A DNA stretch of 63,498 nucleotides from Parabacteroides sp. PF5-9 (lineage in GTDB: Bacteria > Bacteroidota > Bacteroidia > Bacteroidales > Tannerellaceae): assembly GCF_029893105.1 (NCBI RefSeq), contig NZ_JARXWG010000022.1:1-63498 (forward strand). Direction: 5' to 3'. Below are positions 10,064 to 17,575 of this stretch, piece after piece. Position 1 is the first letter of the stretch. Every line of letters begins with the position of its first letter. The notes beneath the pieces are model-generated. The model saw only the letters and a list, made by a program, of their open reading frames with translations, was not told the DNA's origin and did no database searches. The translations under genes and the position numbers were made by a program.

Positions 10064-10159
10064 TTTTCTGTTAGAGGTACGTCTAAAATGATTTAGACGT
10101 ACCTCTAAATGTATTTACACCTACCTCTAAACAAATTTAGACGTACCTCTAACAGAAAA
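10064..10159 (+). repeat. period-22 palindromic element, copy 1
   Basis: The element has one inverted 17-bp unit (10071-10087), a 4-nt gap, then three direct units at 10092, 10114 and 10136, exactly 22 bp apart. The direct unit is TTTAGACGTACCTCTAA; the middle one reads TTTACACCTACCTCTAA. The outer 24 bp on each side (10064-10087 and 10136-10159) are perfect inverted repeats. Copies with the same unit order lie at 23185-23266 and, reverse-complemented, at 55619-55700. The function is unknown. Confidence 0.85.
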
Positions 10160-10349
10160 GTGTTCATTAGGATATACTTTATCTATCGTGATGAATCTGT
10201 AAAATGGTCTGCATACAATTGTATTGTGTTGTGAAATGGTCGATGAATAGGGCGATTTTTTTTGACTTTGATCTCGCATGAAGCGAAACAATACATAGTC
10301 GGAGTATATGATCTTTTCCAGTAGGCTTTGTGCTGTTTTTCTATAAAAA

Positions 10350-10383
10350 AATAAGGCAACTCTAAAAACAGAGTTGCCTTATT
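10350..10383 (-). terminator. intrinsic terminator of the RNase G gene
   Basis: A perfect 14-bp inverted repeat (10350-10363 and 10370-10383) with a 6-nt loop. On the minus strand it is followed by a U-rich run. It lies 25 nt past the stop of the leftward RNase G gene. Confidence 0.85.
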
Positions 10384-10408
10384 TGGTAAGTATATTCTCA
10401 AAAGAGAA

Positions 10409-11980
10409 TTATTTAATCTCTTTTTCCTCTTTCATATCCAGTTCATTCTTGTCGGTATCATAAAACTTGTACTCAAGAAATCCCAGGCTCTGATCGGGAA
10501 TAACTTTCAGGCTATGAGTGTACTTTAATTTCCACTTCATGCTCAGGGGCATTAACCCCTTATTCACAAACGCTGCGACATAAGGATGTACGTGCAGGGT
10601 GAATTTCTTCACATTATGTTTGTTTACCAGACAGTCAATTTTGCCTTCTAGGCTTTCCGTAAATAGAATAGAAGGTTGTGCTGTTCCTGAACCAAAACAG
10701 GTTGGGCAAGCTTCGGACGTATCGACATCCATCTCCGGACGAACCCGTTGGCGGGTGATCTGCATCAATCCGAACTTGCTTAAAGGTAAAATGTTATGCT
10801 TGGCCCGGTCGTTTACCATGGCTTTCGACATATGTTCAAATAGCTTTTGCCGGTTGCCAGCTTCTCCCATATCAATGAAGTCTACGACAATGATTCCTCC
10901 TAAATCACGAAGTCTTAATTGTCGTGCAATTTCATCTGCTGCTGTCATATTTACGTCGATAGCTGTTTTCTCTTGGGCATCACTGCCTTTAGAGCGATTG
11001 CCGCTATTTACGTCTATCACATGCATGGCTTCGGTATGTTCGATGATAAGATATGCTCCACTTTTATAAGTTACTGTACGGCCAAATAACGATTTGATCT
11101 GTTTGGTTATACCGAAATTGTCGAAGATGGGAAGTTCTCCGCCATACAGCTGTACGATATTTTCACGTCCGGGGGCGATTAGGCTGACATAGTCGCGCAC
11201 GCTATTGTACACATCTTTGTCGTTGACGTGAATGTTCTGGAAAGATGGGTTAAAAATGTCTCGTAATAAAGCAACTGTACGAGCTGTCTCTTCATAGACA
11301 ATAGCAGGAATTTTGGCTTTAGGTACTTTGGCAATATTATCTTCCCAACGTTTAACTAATGTTCTGAGTTCGTGATCGAGTTCGGCAACACGTTTACCTT
11401 CCGAAGAGGTACGAACGATTACGCTGAAATTCTTCGGTTTAATACTTTGGATTAATTGGCGTAAACGTGCCCGTTCTTCGCTTGATTTGATTTTTGTGGA
11501 TACGGAAACCTTATCAGAAAAAGGGATAAGCACGATGTATCTTCCGGCAAAAGAGAGCTCGGAAGTTAATCGGGGGCCTTTGGTTGATATGGGTTCTTTG
11601 GCTATTTGAACCAACACTTCCTGACCGACCTTAAGCACATCACTGATACTACCGTTTTTTTCGATCTCCGGTAATATCTGCGTTTTTGCGATTAAAGGTG
11701 TTTTCTTTGGATCGCCCAATGTCTGTTTCAGGAATTTCTGCTGGGTGTTGAAATGTGGACCTAAGTCCTGATAGTGAAGAAATGCATCCTTTTTATATCC
11801 TACATCAATGAAAGCAGCATTTAGCCCGGGCATCAGTTTTTTTACTTTACCAAGGTAGATATCGCCAACAGCAAACGAAACATTGCGTGCTTCTTTCTGA
11901 AGTTCCACAAGATTTTTGTCTTCTAAAACGGCAATAGAAACCTCTTTGGGCTTTACGTCAACTACTAATTCACTAATCAC
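10409..11980 (-). CDS. rng: ribonuclease G/E family endoribonuclease
   Basis: A 523-aa Rne/Rng-type endoribonuclease that cleaves single-stranded AU-rich RNA during rRNA maturation and mRNA decay. An S1 domain (around residues 36-130) precedes the DNase I-like catalytic part. The metal-binding acids lie in HVIDVNSG (about residue 324) and VVDFIDMGE (about 364), and the Zn-link cysteines in CPTCFGSG (about 423). It is RNase G sized and lacks the long degradosome scaffold of E. coli RNase E. The start is GTG at 11980. HU and a tiny basic protein gene lie upstream on the same strand, and a potential pseudoknot precedes the start codon. Confidence 0.93.
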   Translation of the reverse strand: MISELVVDVKPKEVSIAVLEDKNLVELQKEARNVSFAVGDIYLGKVKKLMPGLNAAFIDVGYKKDAFLHYQDLGPHFNTQQKFLKQTLGDPKKTPLIAKTQILPEIEKNGSISDVLKVGQEVLVQIAKEPISTKGPRLTSELSFAGRYIVLIPFSDKVSVSTKIKSSEERARLRQLIQSIKPKNFSVIVRTSSEGKRVAELDHELRTLVKRWEDNIAKVPKAKIPAIVYEETARTVALLRDIFNPSFQNIHVNDKDVYNSVRDYVSLIAPGRENIVQLYGGELPIFDNFGITKQIKSLFGRTVTYKSGAYLIIEHTEAMHVIDVNSGNRSKGSDAQEKTAIDVNMTAADEIARQLRLRDLGGIIVVDFIDMGEAGNRQKLFEHMSKAMVNDRAKHNILPLSKFGLMQITRQRVRPEMDVDTSEACPTCFGSGTAQPSILFTESLEGKIDCLVNKHNVKKFTLHVHPYVAAFVNKGLMPLSMKWKLKYTHSLKVIPDQSLGFLEYKFYDTDKNELDMKEEKEIK

Positions 11981-12006
11981 TGATAATAAACAGGGTGTTT
12001 TAAACG

Positions 12007-12066
12007 ATGACCTTTATACATACAGAAAGAACAAACTTAAAAGGTCATTTATTAAGTTTGTTCTTT
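12007..12066 (-). promoter_or_regulatory. candidate pseudoknot in the RNase G leader
   Basis: In the leftward RNA, a perfect 15-bp stem (12052-12066 with 12026-12040) encloses an 11-nt loop (12041-12051). Eight loop bases (12041-12048) are perfectly complementary to 12007-12014 just downstream, which makes an H-type pseudoknot possible. It ends about 26 nt before the GTG of the RNase G gene. No U-run follows, so this is not a simple terminator. A regulatory role is inference. Confidence 0.55.
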
Positions 12067-12090
12067 GTCGTTTCGTGTAAATAGACACAC

Positions 12091-12180
12091 TTATTTCTTC
12101 TTATGTCTATTCTTCTTTAGTCTTTTTTTACGCTTGTGCGTTGACATCTTATGTCTTTTTCTTTTCTTTCCGCTTGGCAT
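12091..12180 (-). CDS. tiny basic AURKAIP1/COX24 (mS38-like) domain protein
   Basis: A 29-aa, extremely Lys/Arg/His-rich protein (MPSGKKRKRHKMSTHKRKKR, then LKKNRHKKK) lies between HU and the RNase G gene on the same strand. It matches the small AURKAIP1/COX24-type proteins found in Bacteroidetes, whose mitochondrial relatives are ribosomal (mS38). A ribosome-bound role is the likely function but is inferred. It starts with ATG 26 nt after the HU stop and ends about 25 nt before the leader hairpin of the RNase G gene. Confidence 0.8.
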   Translation of the reverse strand: MPSGKKRKRHKMSTHKRKKRLKKNRHKKK

Positions 12181-12206
12181 CTTGAATAGATTTTATTGAT
12201 TTATAA

Positions 12207-12488
12207 TTATTTATGATTCTTTACGTCGTTGATAAACGTCTTCGCTGGTTTGAAAGACGGAATATTGTGCTCCGGTATGATGATCGTTGTATTTTTTGAA
12301 ATATTACGAGCTGTTTTCTGAGCTCTTTTCTTTACGATAAAGCTACCAAAACCTCTCAGGTATACATTATCACCTTGTGCCAACGACTCTTTTACGATCT
12401 CCATAAAAGATTCCACACTGGCTAATACCGTTGATTTATCAATCCCGGTGCTTTTTGAAATTTCGCTTACAATGTCTGCTTTAGTCAT
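12207..12488 (-). CDS. HU family DNA-binding protein
   Basis: A 93-aa histone-like protein that bends and compacts DNA as a dimer. It shows the full HU/IHF pattern: N-terminal helices (TKADIVSEIS), the GDNVYLRGFGSF core, and a beta-arm segment with the Pro-like tip region IPEHNIPSFKPAK. Its promoter box lies at 12540-12547 on the same strand, giving a leader of about 45 nt. The downstream mS38-like and RNase G genes are closely spaced and may be co-transcribed, which would link a nucleoid protein, a ribosome-like peptide and an RNase. Confidence 0.93.
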   Translation of the reverse strand: MTKADIVSEISKSTGIDKSTVLASVESFMEIVKESLAQGDNVYLRGFGSFIVKKRAQKTARNISKNTTIIIPEHNIPSFKPAKTFINDVKNHK

Positions 12489-12539
12489 GTCTCTAAAATT
12501 AAAATATTATTCTTACTGGACTATTAATTTTTTGGATTG

Positions 12540-12547
12540 CAAATATA
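12540..12547 (-). promoter_or_regulatory. -7 box of the HU gene
   Basis: On the minus strand this reads TATATTTG, an exact TAnnTTTG match, about 52 nt before the HU start codon. Confidence 0.65.
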
Positions 12548-12624
12548 TAGCTTTTTATTTAAGTGTAAAAACAATTGTCTTGCAATTTTTTAGAAAAAAG
12601 AGTTTCCTTCTCATTTTAACTCCT

Positions 12625-12632
12625 TATGTTTG
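12625..12632 (+). promoter_or_regulatory. -7 box of mutY
   Basis: TATGTTTG matches TAnnTTTG. The ATG inside it (12626) is therefore not the mutY start; the next in-frame ATG (12665) is. Confidence 0.7.
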
Positions 12633-12664
12633 TAAGAATTATCGTAGTTATCTGTGAGAGTTCG

Positions 12665-13756
12665 ATGAAAAAAGCGCCAGTAAATGAAGCCGGATTTATC
12701 AGTAAAATGCTGATAATATGGTATGATAAGCATAAGAGAGACTTGCCTTGGCGGAAGTCGACGGATCCATATATTATATGGGTGTCTGAAATTATTCTTC
12801 AGCAGACCCGTGTCGATCAAGGAAAAGATTATTTCGAACGTTTTACCGGACGTTTTCCGGATATCTCCTCTTTGGCCAACGCCTCAGAAGATGATGTGTT
12901 AAAATATTGGCAAGGACTTGGTTATTATAGTCGGGCCAGAAATATGCATACGGCGGCAAAAATGATTGTTGAAAAGTATGATGGCATATTCCCTGCTGAT
13001 TATAAGACTATTTTATCCTTGAGGGGAATAGGGGAGTATACGGCTGCGGCAATCGCTTCTTTTGTCTGGAATCAACCTTGTCCGGTGGTTGACGGAAATG
13101 TTTTTCGTGTCTTGGCGCGTTTATTTGCCATTGATACGCCTGTTGATACTACTGCGGGTAAAAAAATCTTTTTCGATTTGGCTGGCAGTATACTTGATCC
13201 GCAATATGCGGGAGTACACAACCAGGCTATTATGGAATTTGGTGCATTACAGTGTGTTCCTCGTAATCCGGAATGTCTGATTTGTCCGTTAATGAATATC
13301 TGTATAGCCTATGCTTCCGGTGAGGTACAAAACTATCCTGTTAAACGGCATAAAACAAAAACACGAAATCGGTATTTTCATTATTTCTACATTGTATATA
13401 ATGGTTATACCTGGCTTCATCGGCGTGAAGGTAAAGATATATGGAATGGTCTTTATGAATTTCCATTGATAGAAACAGAGTCTCCAATGGATTTCAGTCA
13501 GCTACAGCAGACGGCTGCTTTTCAGGAACTGTTTCGACAGGCGGGACGATTGACTATTTCAACATCAAATCTTCCTATAAAACATGTTCTTTCACATCAG
13601 GTGTTGTATGCTCGTTTTTATCGTGTAGAGTTGAACGGGCAGTTGGATTCGTTGGATAATTATTTGCGTGTTTTACAGCAGGATATTGATCAGTATGCTA
13701 TTCCTCGGCTGATACATATTTATTTAGAGAATTTGGATAGAAAGTTGCCAGACTAA
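12665..13756 (+). CDS. mutY: A/G-specific adenine glycosylase MutY
   Basis: A 363-aa base excision repair enzyme that removes adenine mispaired with 8-oxoguanine. It has the family's SEIILQQTRV segment with the catalytic Glu, the helix-hairpin-helix LRGIGEYTAAAIASF, the catalytic Asp in VVDGNV, and a 4Fe-4S loop with the spacing C-x6-C-x2-C-x5-C (CVPRNPECLICPLMNIC). A NUDIX-like C-terminal recognition domain follows. The start at 12665 is chosen because the upstream ATG lies in the promoter. The ssb gene follows 48 nt downstream. Confidence 0.95.
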   Translation: MKKAPVNEAGFISKMLIIWYDKHKRDLPWRKSTDPYIIWVSEIILQQTRVDQGKDYFERFTGRFPDISSLANASEDDVLKYWQGLGYYSRARNMHTAAKMIVEKYDGIFPADYKTILSLRGIGEYTAAAIASFVWNQPCPVVDGNVFRVLARLFAIDTPVDTTAGKKIFFDLAGSILDPQYAGVHNQAIMEFGALQCVPRNPECLICPLMNICIAYASGEVQNYPVKRHKTKTRNRYFHYFYIVYNGYTWLHRREGKDIWNGLYEFPLIETESPMDFSQLQQTAAFQELFRQAGRLTISTSNLPIKHVLSHQVLYARFYRVELNGQLDSLDNYLRVLQQDIDQYAIPRLIHIYLENLDRKLPD

Positions 13757-13804
13757 TTGATTTTGTTTTTCTTTGTATATCTAAATAATCTATATCATAT
13801 AGTT

Positions 13805-14287
13805 ATGTCTTTAAATAAAGTTATTTTAATCGGAAATGTAGGCAAAGATCCGGAGGTGCGTTACTTCGATAGCGGTGCTGCCGTTGCTAATTTTCCGTTA
13901 GCCACCTCAGAGCGAGGATATACCTTAGCCAATGGAACAGTGATTCCGGAACGTACCGAATGGCACAATATCGTTGTACGACGCGACTTGGTTCAATTTG
14001 TTGAAAAATGGGTCAAAAAAGGATCACAAGTTTATCTGGAAGGAAAAATACGTAGCCGGAGTTATGATGATCAAAGTGGAGTGAAGCGATATGTGACCGA
14101 GATCAATGCTGACCGGTTGGAATTTTATAGTTCAGGCAGCCGACCAACAGGATCAACCGATACGACCCAGACTACTACTCAGCCGGTGGATACTCAGGTA
14201 CCGCAGGCTTCTTCTTATCAGCAACCGACAACTCCACAGGGTGGAGATTTGGCCGAATCGAATGATGCGGATGATCTTCCATTCTAA
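13805..14287 (+). CDS. ssb: single-stranded DNA-binding protein
   Basis: A 160-aa SSB that coats single-stranded DNA in replication, recombination and repair. The OB fold covers about residues 1-105 (SLNKVILIGNVGKDPEVRY, WHNIVVR, YLEGKIRSRSY). A flexible Gln/Thr/Pro-rich linker and the acidic partner-binding tip DADDLPF follow. The ATG at 13805 is chosen over an in-frame TTG at 13757, which would add 16 residues before the OB fold. Confidence 0.95.
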   Translation: MSLNKVILIGNVGKDPEVRYFDSGAAVANFPLATSERGYTLANGTVIPERTEWHNIVVRRDLVQFVEKWVKKGSQVYLEGKIRSRSYDDQSGVKRYVTEINADRLEFYSSGSRPTGSTDTTQTTTQPVDTQVPQASSYQQPTTPQGGDLAESNDADDLPF

Positions 14288-14312
14288 TATTGTTTAACGA
14301 ATACCAGGTTCC

Positions 14313-15650
14313 TTGGACTCAGACTATTTTTCGAGACTATTCAGTGAAGTTATAGTATATAACATTCCTGCAGGTGCTATTCTTGCATTTAGCATTGCTA
14401 CCTTATTATTAGTTATTTCAGCCTTTATCTCTGCATCAGAGGTGGGTTTTTTCTCGCTTTCACCGACACATTTGAATGAGATAAAAGAAGATAAATTTTC
14501 ATCAGACAGAATCATCGGGCAGCTGCTTCAACGTTCCGAATATCTGTTGGCGGCTATTTTAATCACCAATAATTTTGTGAATGTAGCCGTCGTTATGCTT
14601 TGTGCATACGGCATCAATGTTTGGATTGACTTTTCGGCCACTCCCGTTTGGGGATTTGTCTTGCAAACCATTGTATTGACCTTTGTATTGCTTTTGTTTG
14701 GTGAGATTATGCCTAAGATCTATGCTCAACGAAATGCTTTGCGTTTCGTTCGTTTTTCTGCTCCGGTACTTAATGGAATAGAACGTATTTGTCGTCCGCT
14801 ATCCAATATTTTAGTCGGTTCTTCTTCTTTTATCAGTAAGAAGTTGACCCGGAAAAAGTATGATCTTTCCGTCGATCAGCTTTCGAAAGCGTTGGAACTG
14901 ACATCAGATGAAATACCTGAAGAGAAAGAAATGCTGGCGGAGATTATAAAATTTTATAATAAAACGGCCGATGAAATCATGACACCGCGTCTGGATATAG
15001 AAGATATAGAGATTAAAAGTTCTTTTCATCAGGTGATAGATTTTATTGTTCAATCAGGTTATTCCCGGATCCCGGTATATGCCGGGTCGGAAGACAATAT
15101 TAAGGGAATTTTGTATATCAAGGACTTACTTCCATATATTGAGAAGCCGGAAGGTTTTCGTTGGCAGAGTTTAATACGTCCGGCTTATTTTGTGCCGGAA
15201 ACGAAGAAGATAGATGATCTGTTGGAGGAGTTTCGAACCAATAAGATTCATATGGCTATTGTAGTTGACGAATATGGAGGGACTTCCGGAATTGTGACAA
15301 TGGAAGATATTCTGGAAGAGATTGTGGGTGAAATTTCCGATGAATACGATGAAGATGAGAAACAATTTATACGGTTGGCGGATGGAAGTCTTATTTTTGA
15401 AGCGAAAATTCTGTTGACAGATTTCTTTCGGGTTACCGGAATTGATGTTTCAGCCTTTGGGAAGTTGACGGAAGAAGTAGAAACCCTTGCTGGATTATTG
15501 TTAGAGATTAAGGGAGATTTTCCTATCCGTCGTGAGATTATAGAGTACGAACACTATCGTTTTCAGATATTGGAAATCGATAACAGGCGTATCCTTAAAG
15601 TAAAATTTAATGATCTGTCCGAGGACGAAAAGAGCGATAAGGAAAAATGA
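14313..15650 (+). CDS. gldE: GldE, CNNM/CorC-type membrane protein
   Basis: A 445-aa membrane protein. An N-terminal DUF21/CNNM region has about four hydrophobic segments (residues 20-160), followed by a CBS pair with MTPRLDIE and EYGGTSGIVTMEDILEEIVGEI, and a C-terminal CorC/HlyC transporter-associated domain. In Flavobacteria this gene is called gldE and supports gliding/T9SS function with gldD; the molecular role may be ion transport. The start appears to be TTG at 14313, since no suitable ATG precedes the first membrane segment. It overlaps gldD by 4 nt (ATGA), so translation is coupled. Confidence 0.88.
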   Translation: MDSDYFSRLFSEVIVYNIPAGAILAFSIATLLLVISAFISASEVGFFSLSPTHLNEIKEDKFSSDRIIGQLLQRSEYLLAAILITNNFVNVAVVMLCAYGINVWIDFSATPVWGFVLQTIVLTFVLLLFGEIMPKIYAQRNALRFVRFSAPVLNGIERICRPLSNILVGSSSFISKKLTRKKYDLSVDQLSKALELTSDEIPEEKEMLAEIIKFYNKTADEIMTPRLDIEDIEIKSSFHQVIDFIVQSGYSRIPVYAGSEDNIKGILYIKDLLPYIEKPEGFRWQSLIRPAYFVPETKKIDDLLEEFRTNKIHMAIVVDEYGGTSGIVTMEDILEEIVGEISDEYDEDEKQFIRLADGSLIFEAKILLTDFFRVTGIDVSAFGKLTEEVETLAGLLLEIKGDFPIRREIIEYEHYRFQILEIDNRRILKVKFNDLSEDEKSDKEK

Positions 15651-16216
15651 AAAGGATCCTACTTTTTTGCAGCCTTTATCTAATCTGTATCTCTTGTAGC
15701 GAATATACGCCGAAGCCTCGGGGTTATGTTCGGATAGAACCATCAGAGGCTCAATATACGTTGTTGCAAATGGATGAATTGCCTTATTCTTTTCATATTT
15801 CCAATCAGGCAACAGTAGAATTACCTGCAATAGAAAATGCGGCTAATTGGATCAATGTCGCTTATCCTTCTTTGAATGCTCGAATCTATTGCAGTTATTT
15901 TCAGATTAGTCCACCGACATTTAGTCCGCTATTGGAAGAAAGTCGTGAATTGGTAGAACGTTCTGCACGCAACAGTCGGGCTATAGCGGAACAAGCGTAT
16001 AATGATCCGGAAAATGCGTTGTATGCTTCGTTGTTTTTATTGGATGGAGAGTCCGCTTCTCCTGTTCAGTTTATCTTAACGGATAGTATGTATCACTTTT
16101 TCAGAGGTGCATTGTATTATGATGTTCCAATGAATGTGGATTCTTTGGCACCGTTAACAGCTTATTTAAAGGAAGATATCATTGAACTCATACAATCATT
16201 TAGCTGGAAGAAATAA
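15647..16216 (+). CDS. gldD: GldD, gliding-associated lipoprotein
   Basis: A 189-aa lipoprotein with lipobox LICISC (Cys at residue 17) and the GldD opening YTPKPRGYVRI. GldD is required for gliding and for T9SS function in Flavobacterium, but is conserved in non-gliding Bacteroidetes. The gene sits in the conserved order mutY-ssb-gldE-gldD-PPTase, overlapping gldE by 4 nt and the next gene by 1 nt, so this is one operon. Its presence is compatible with, but does not prove, an active T9SS that could export proteins of the surface locus to the right. Confidence 0.9.
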   Translation: MKRILLFCSLYLICISCSEYTPKPRGYVRIEPSEAQYTLLQMDELPYSFHISNQATVELPAIENAANWINVAYPSLNARIYCSYFQISPPTFSPLLEESRELVERSARNSRAIAEQAYNDPENALYASLFLLDGESASPVQFILTDSMYHFFRGALYYDVPMNVDSLAPLTAYLKEDIIELIQSFSWKK

Positions 16217-16857
16217 TGCCTTTTTTATTACAGGAAGTATCTCCTTTACGGGGAATCTGGAAAATAGAAGAATCTTCGGAAGCGCTATTGGCTCTGTTGG
16301 GAAGAGAAGAAGAGGACTTTCCCGAACTAAAACAGATGTCCAGAGAGAGTCGTCGACAGGAATGGTTGGCTACGCGCCTGTTATTAAAAGAGTTATGGGC
16401 TAGAAATTATTCTACAGCTATTCCGTCTATAAATTATCACCCATCCGGTTTGCCTTTTTTAGTGGATGAACCTTTTCATCTCAGCATCTCTCATACGAAA
16501 GGATATGTCGCTCTGCTTATTCAGGAGCAATCTTTTTCGGGAATAGATATCGAAGCACCAAGTGACCGGATTATGCGTATCCGTGAACGTTTTCTTTCAG
16601 AAGAGGAAAATGCGTCGATCAGTCTTTCTGATACAATAAACCATCTGTTTATTTATTGGTGTGCCAAGGAGACACTCTTCAAAATGATAGGAGAACAAAA
16701 TGTTGATTTCATCGATCATCTTCATGTATCACCTTTTAGTTATTCTGCTTCAGGCGTATTGAAGGTTTATGAAACGCGTAGCCGTAATAAACGACATTTT
16801 AAACTGGGCTATCAGGTTTGTGCTGATTTTATTTGGGTGTGGAGCTTGATTCTCTGA
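16216..16857 (+). CDS. 4'-phosphopantetheinyl transferase superfamily protein
   Basis: A 213-aa Sfp/AcpS-type enzyme that transfers phosphopantetheine from CoA to a carrier-protein serine. The motifs HLSISHTKGYVAL, GIDIEAPSDRI and WCAKETLFKM carry the usual Mg-binding Asp/Glu and substrate-binding residues. It starts within the stop of gldD (TAATG) and closes the operon. The likely target is the fatty acid ACP, since no polyketide or peptide synthase is nearby. Confidence 0.88.
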   Translation: MPFLLQEVSPLRGIWKIEESSEALLALLGREEEDFPELKQMSRESRRQEWLATRLLLKELWARNYSTAIPSINYHPSGLPFLVDEPFHLSISHTKGYVALLIQEQSFSGIDIEAPSDRIMRIRERFLSEEENASISLSDTINHLFIYWCAKETLFKMIGEQNVDFIDHLHVSPFSYSASGVLKVYETRSRNKRHFKLGYQVCADFIWVWSLIL

Positions 16858-16870
16858 GAGAAAGGAAATT

Positions 16871-17200
16871 CTATTTGTTTTCTTTAGGCGTTACAAATGC
16901 CGTATATACCTGTAATAAAGCCGAGATAGTCAGACAAAGAATCCATTCTTTCCGGTCGGAAAACATCAAGCCGGAAGCAAAGATCATTAATAAACCGGCC
17001 ATTACATTAAACTGATGGAGTCGCCTTCTTCTGAAGTCCAGATCCTTAACGGGAAAAGTCAGATAACATATCGCTATTCCGGCACTTCCAACAGCAAAGA
17101 GGTAAGGAGCAACAGCTAAATGTGTCAGATAAAGGGCAGCGCCAGCCAGACTTAATAGCGCTGCAATATTAAAGATAATCGTGCGCGTTCGTTGATTCAT
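16871..17200 (-). CDS. small integral membrane protein, unknown function
   Basis: A 109-aa hydrophobic protein with about four predicted membrane segments (around residues 8-28, 30-50, 62-80 and 85-103). It has no motif I recognise. Its ATG abuts the stop codon of the DivIC-like gene with no gap, so the two are almost certainly co-translated and it may act at the envelope or division site. It converges on the PPTase gene. Confidence 0.7.
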   Translation of the reverse strand: MNQRTRTIIFNIAALLSLAGAALYLTHLAVAPYLFAVGSAGIAICYLTFPVKDLDFRRRRLHQFNVMAGLLMIFASGLMFSDRKEWILCLTISALLQVYTAFVTPKENK

Positions 17201-17506
17201 TTATTTGTCCTTAACGAGGTAAATCTCTTCGTTCGGTTTTTTCATGTGATACTCTTCACGGGCAAAACGCTCCAACCCTTCTTTGTCTGTATGTAGATCA
17301 TTCAGTTTTTTACTGTTTATCCTGATCTCTTCCTGATACGATTTAATCTCTTTTTCCAAACTACGTATTTTTTCATCGTAGGTGTATCGTTTATACAGAC
17401 TGCTGTCGCCCGCCGTAAAGGTAAGCGCCAAAAAACCGATGGTAACCAACCAATAAGCATTTATCCAAGATAAATATTTGTTGTAAAACTCCTTAATACG
17501 TGACAT
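17201..17506 (-). CDS. FtsB/DivIC-type septum formation initiator
   Basis: A 101-aa bitopic protein with a short cytoplasmic N-terminus, one membrane segment (about residues 14-33) and a coiled coil (about 40-80, EKIRSLEKEIKSYQEEI), ending in the LERFAREEYHMKKPNEEIYLV segment typical of the family. FtsB/DivIC proteins act with FtsL and FtsQ in divisome assembly. The start is the ATG at 17506, directly before SRIKEFYNKY. A further upstream frame would run through the divergent dnaX promoter. Confidence 0.88.
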   Translation of the reverse strand: MSRIKEFYNKYLSWINAYWLVTIGFLALTFTAGDSSLYKRYTYDEKIRSLEKEIKSYQEEIRINSKKLNDLHTDKEGLERFAREEYHMKKPNEEIYLVKDK

Positions 17507-17522
17507 GGGATCAAGCTTTTTG

Positions 17523-17530
17523 CAAAGATA
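17523..17530 (-). promoter_or_regulatory. -7 box of the divIC-like gene
   Basis: TATCTTTG on the minus strand, 17 nt before the start codon. It faces away from an identical plus-strand box at 17546-17553, with 15 nt between. Confidence 0.65.
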
Positions 17531-17545
17531 AATGAAATTTTTGTA

Positions 17546-17553
17546 TATCTTTG
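17546..17553 (+). promoter_or_regulatory. -7 box of dnaX
   Basis: TATCTTTG lies 23 nt before the dnaX ATG. Each divergent promoter's upstream region overlaps the other's -7 box, so polymerases should compete. Confidence 0.65.
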
Positions 17554-17575
17554 TCTTTCCAATAAAAAGCGGAGA

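Larger units (their letters stand above)
10004..10408. other. convergent intergenic region
   Basis: This 405-nt gap between convergent genes holds the first period-22 repeat element (10064-10159) and the RNase G terminator (10350-10383). I see no convincing gene; a short leftward reading frame at 10183-10401 has no recognisable features. Confidence 0.6.

Noticed and set aside
10064-10159. Period-22 element as a CRISPR array
   Set aside because: The gaps between units are only 4-5 nt and nearly constant, one unit is inverted, and no cas genes are present.
16182-16403. 73-aa frame between gldD and the PPTase gene
   Set aside because: It overlaps both genes in another frame; the two genes already meet with a 1-nt overlap.
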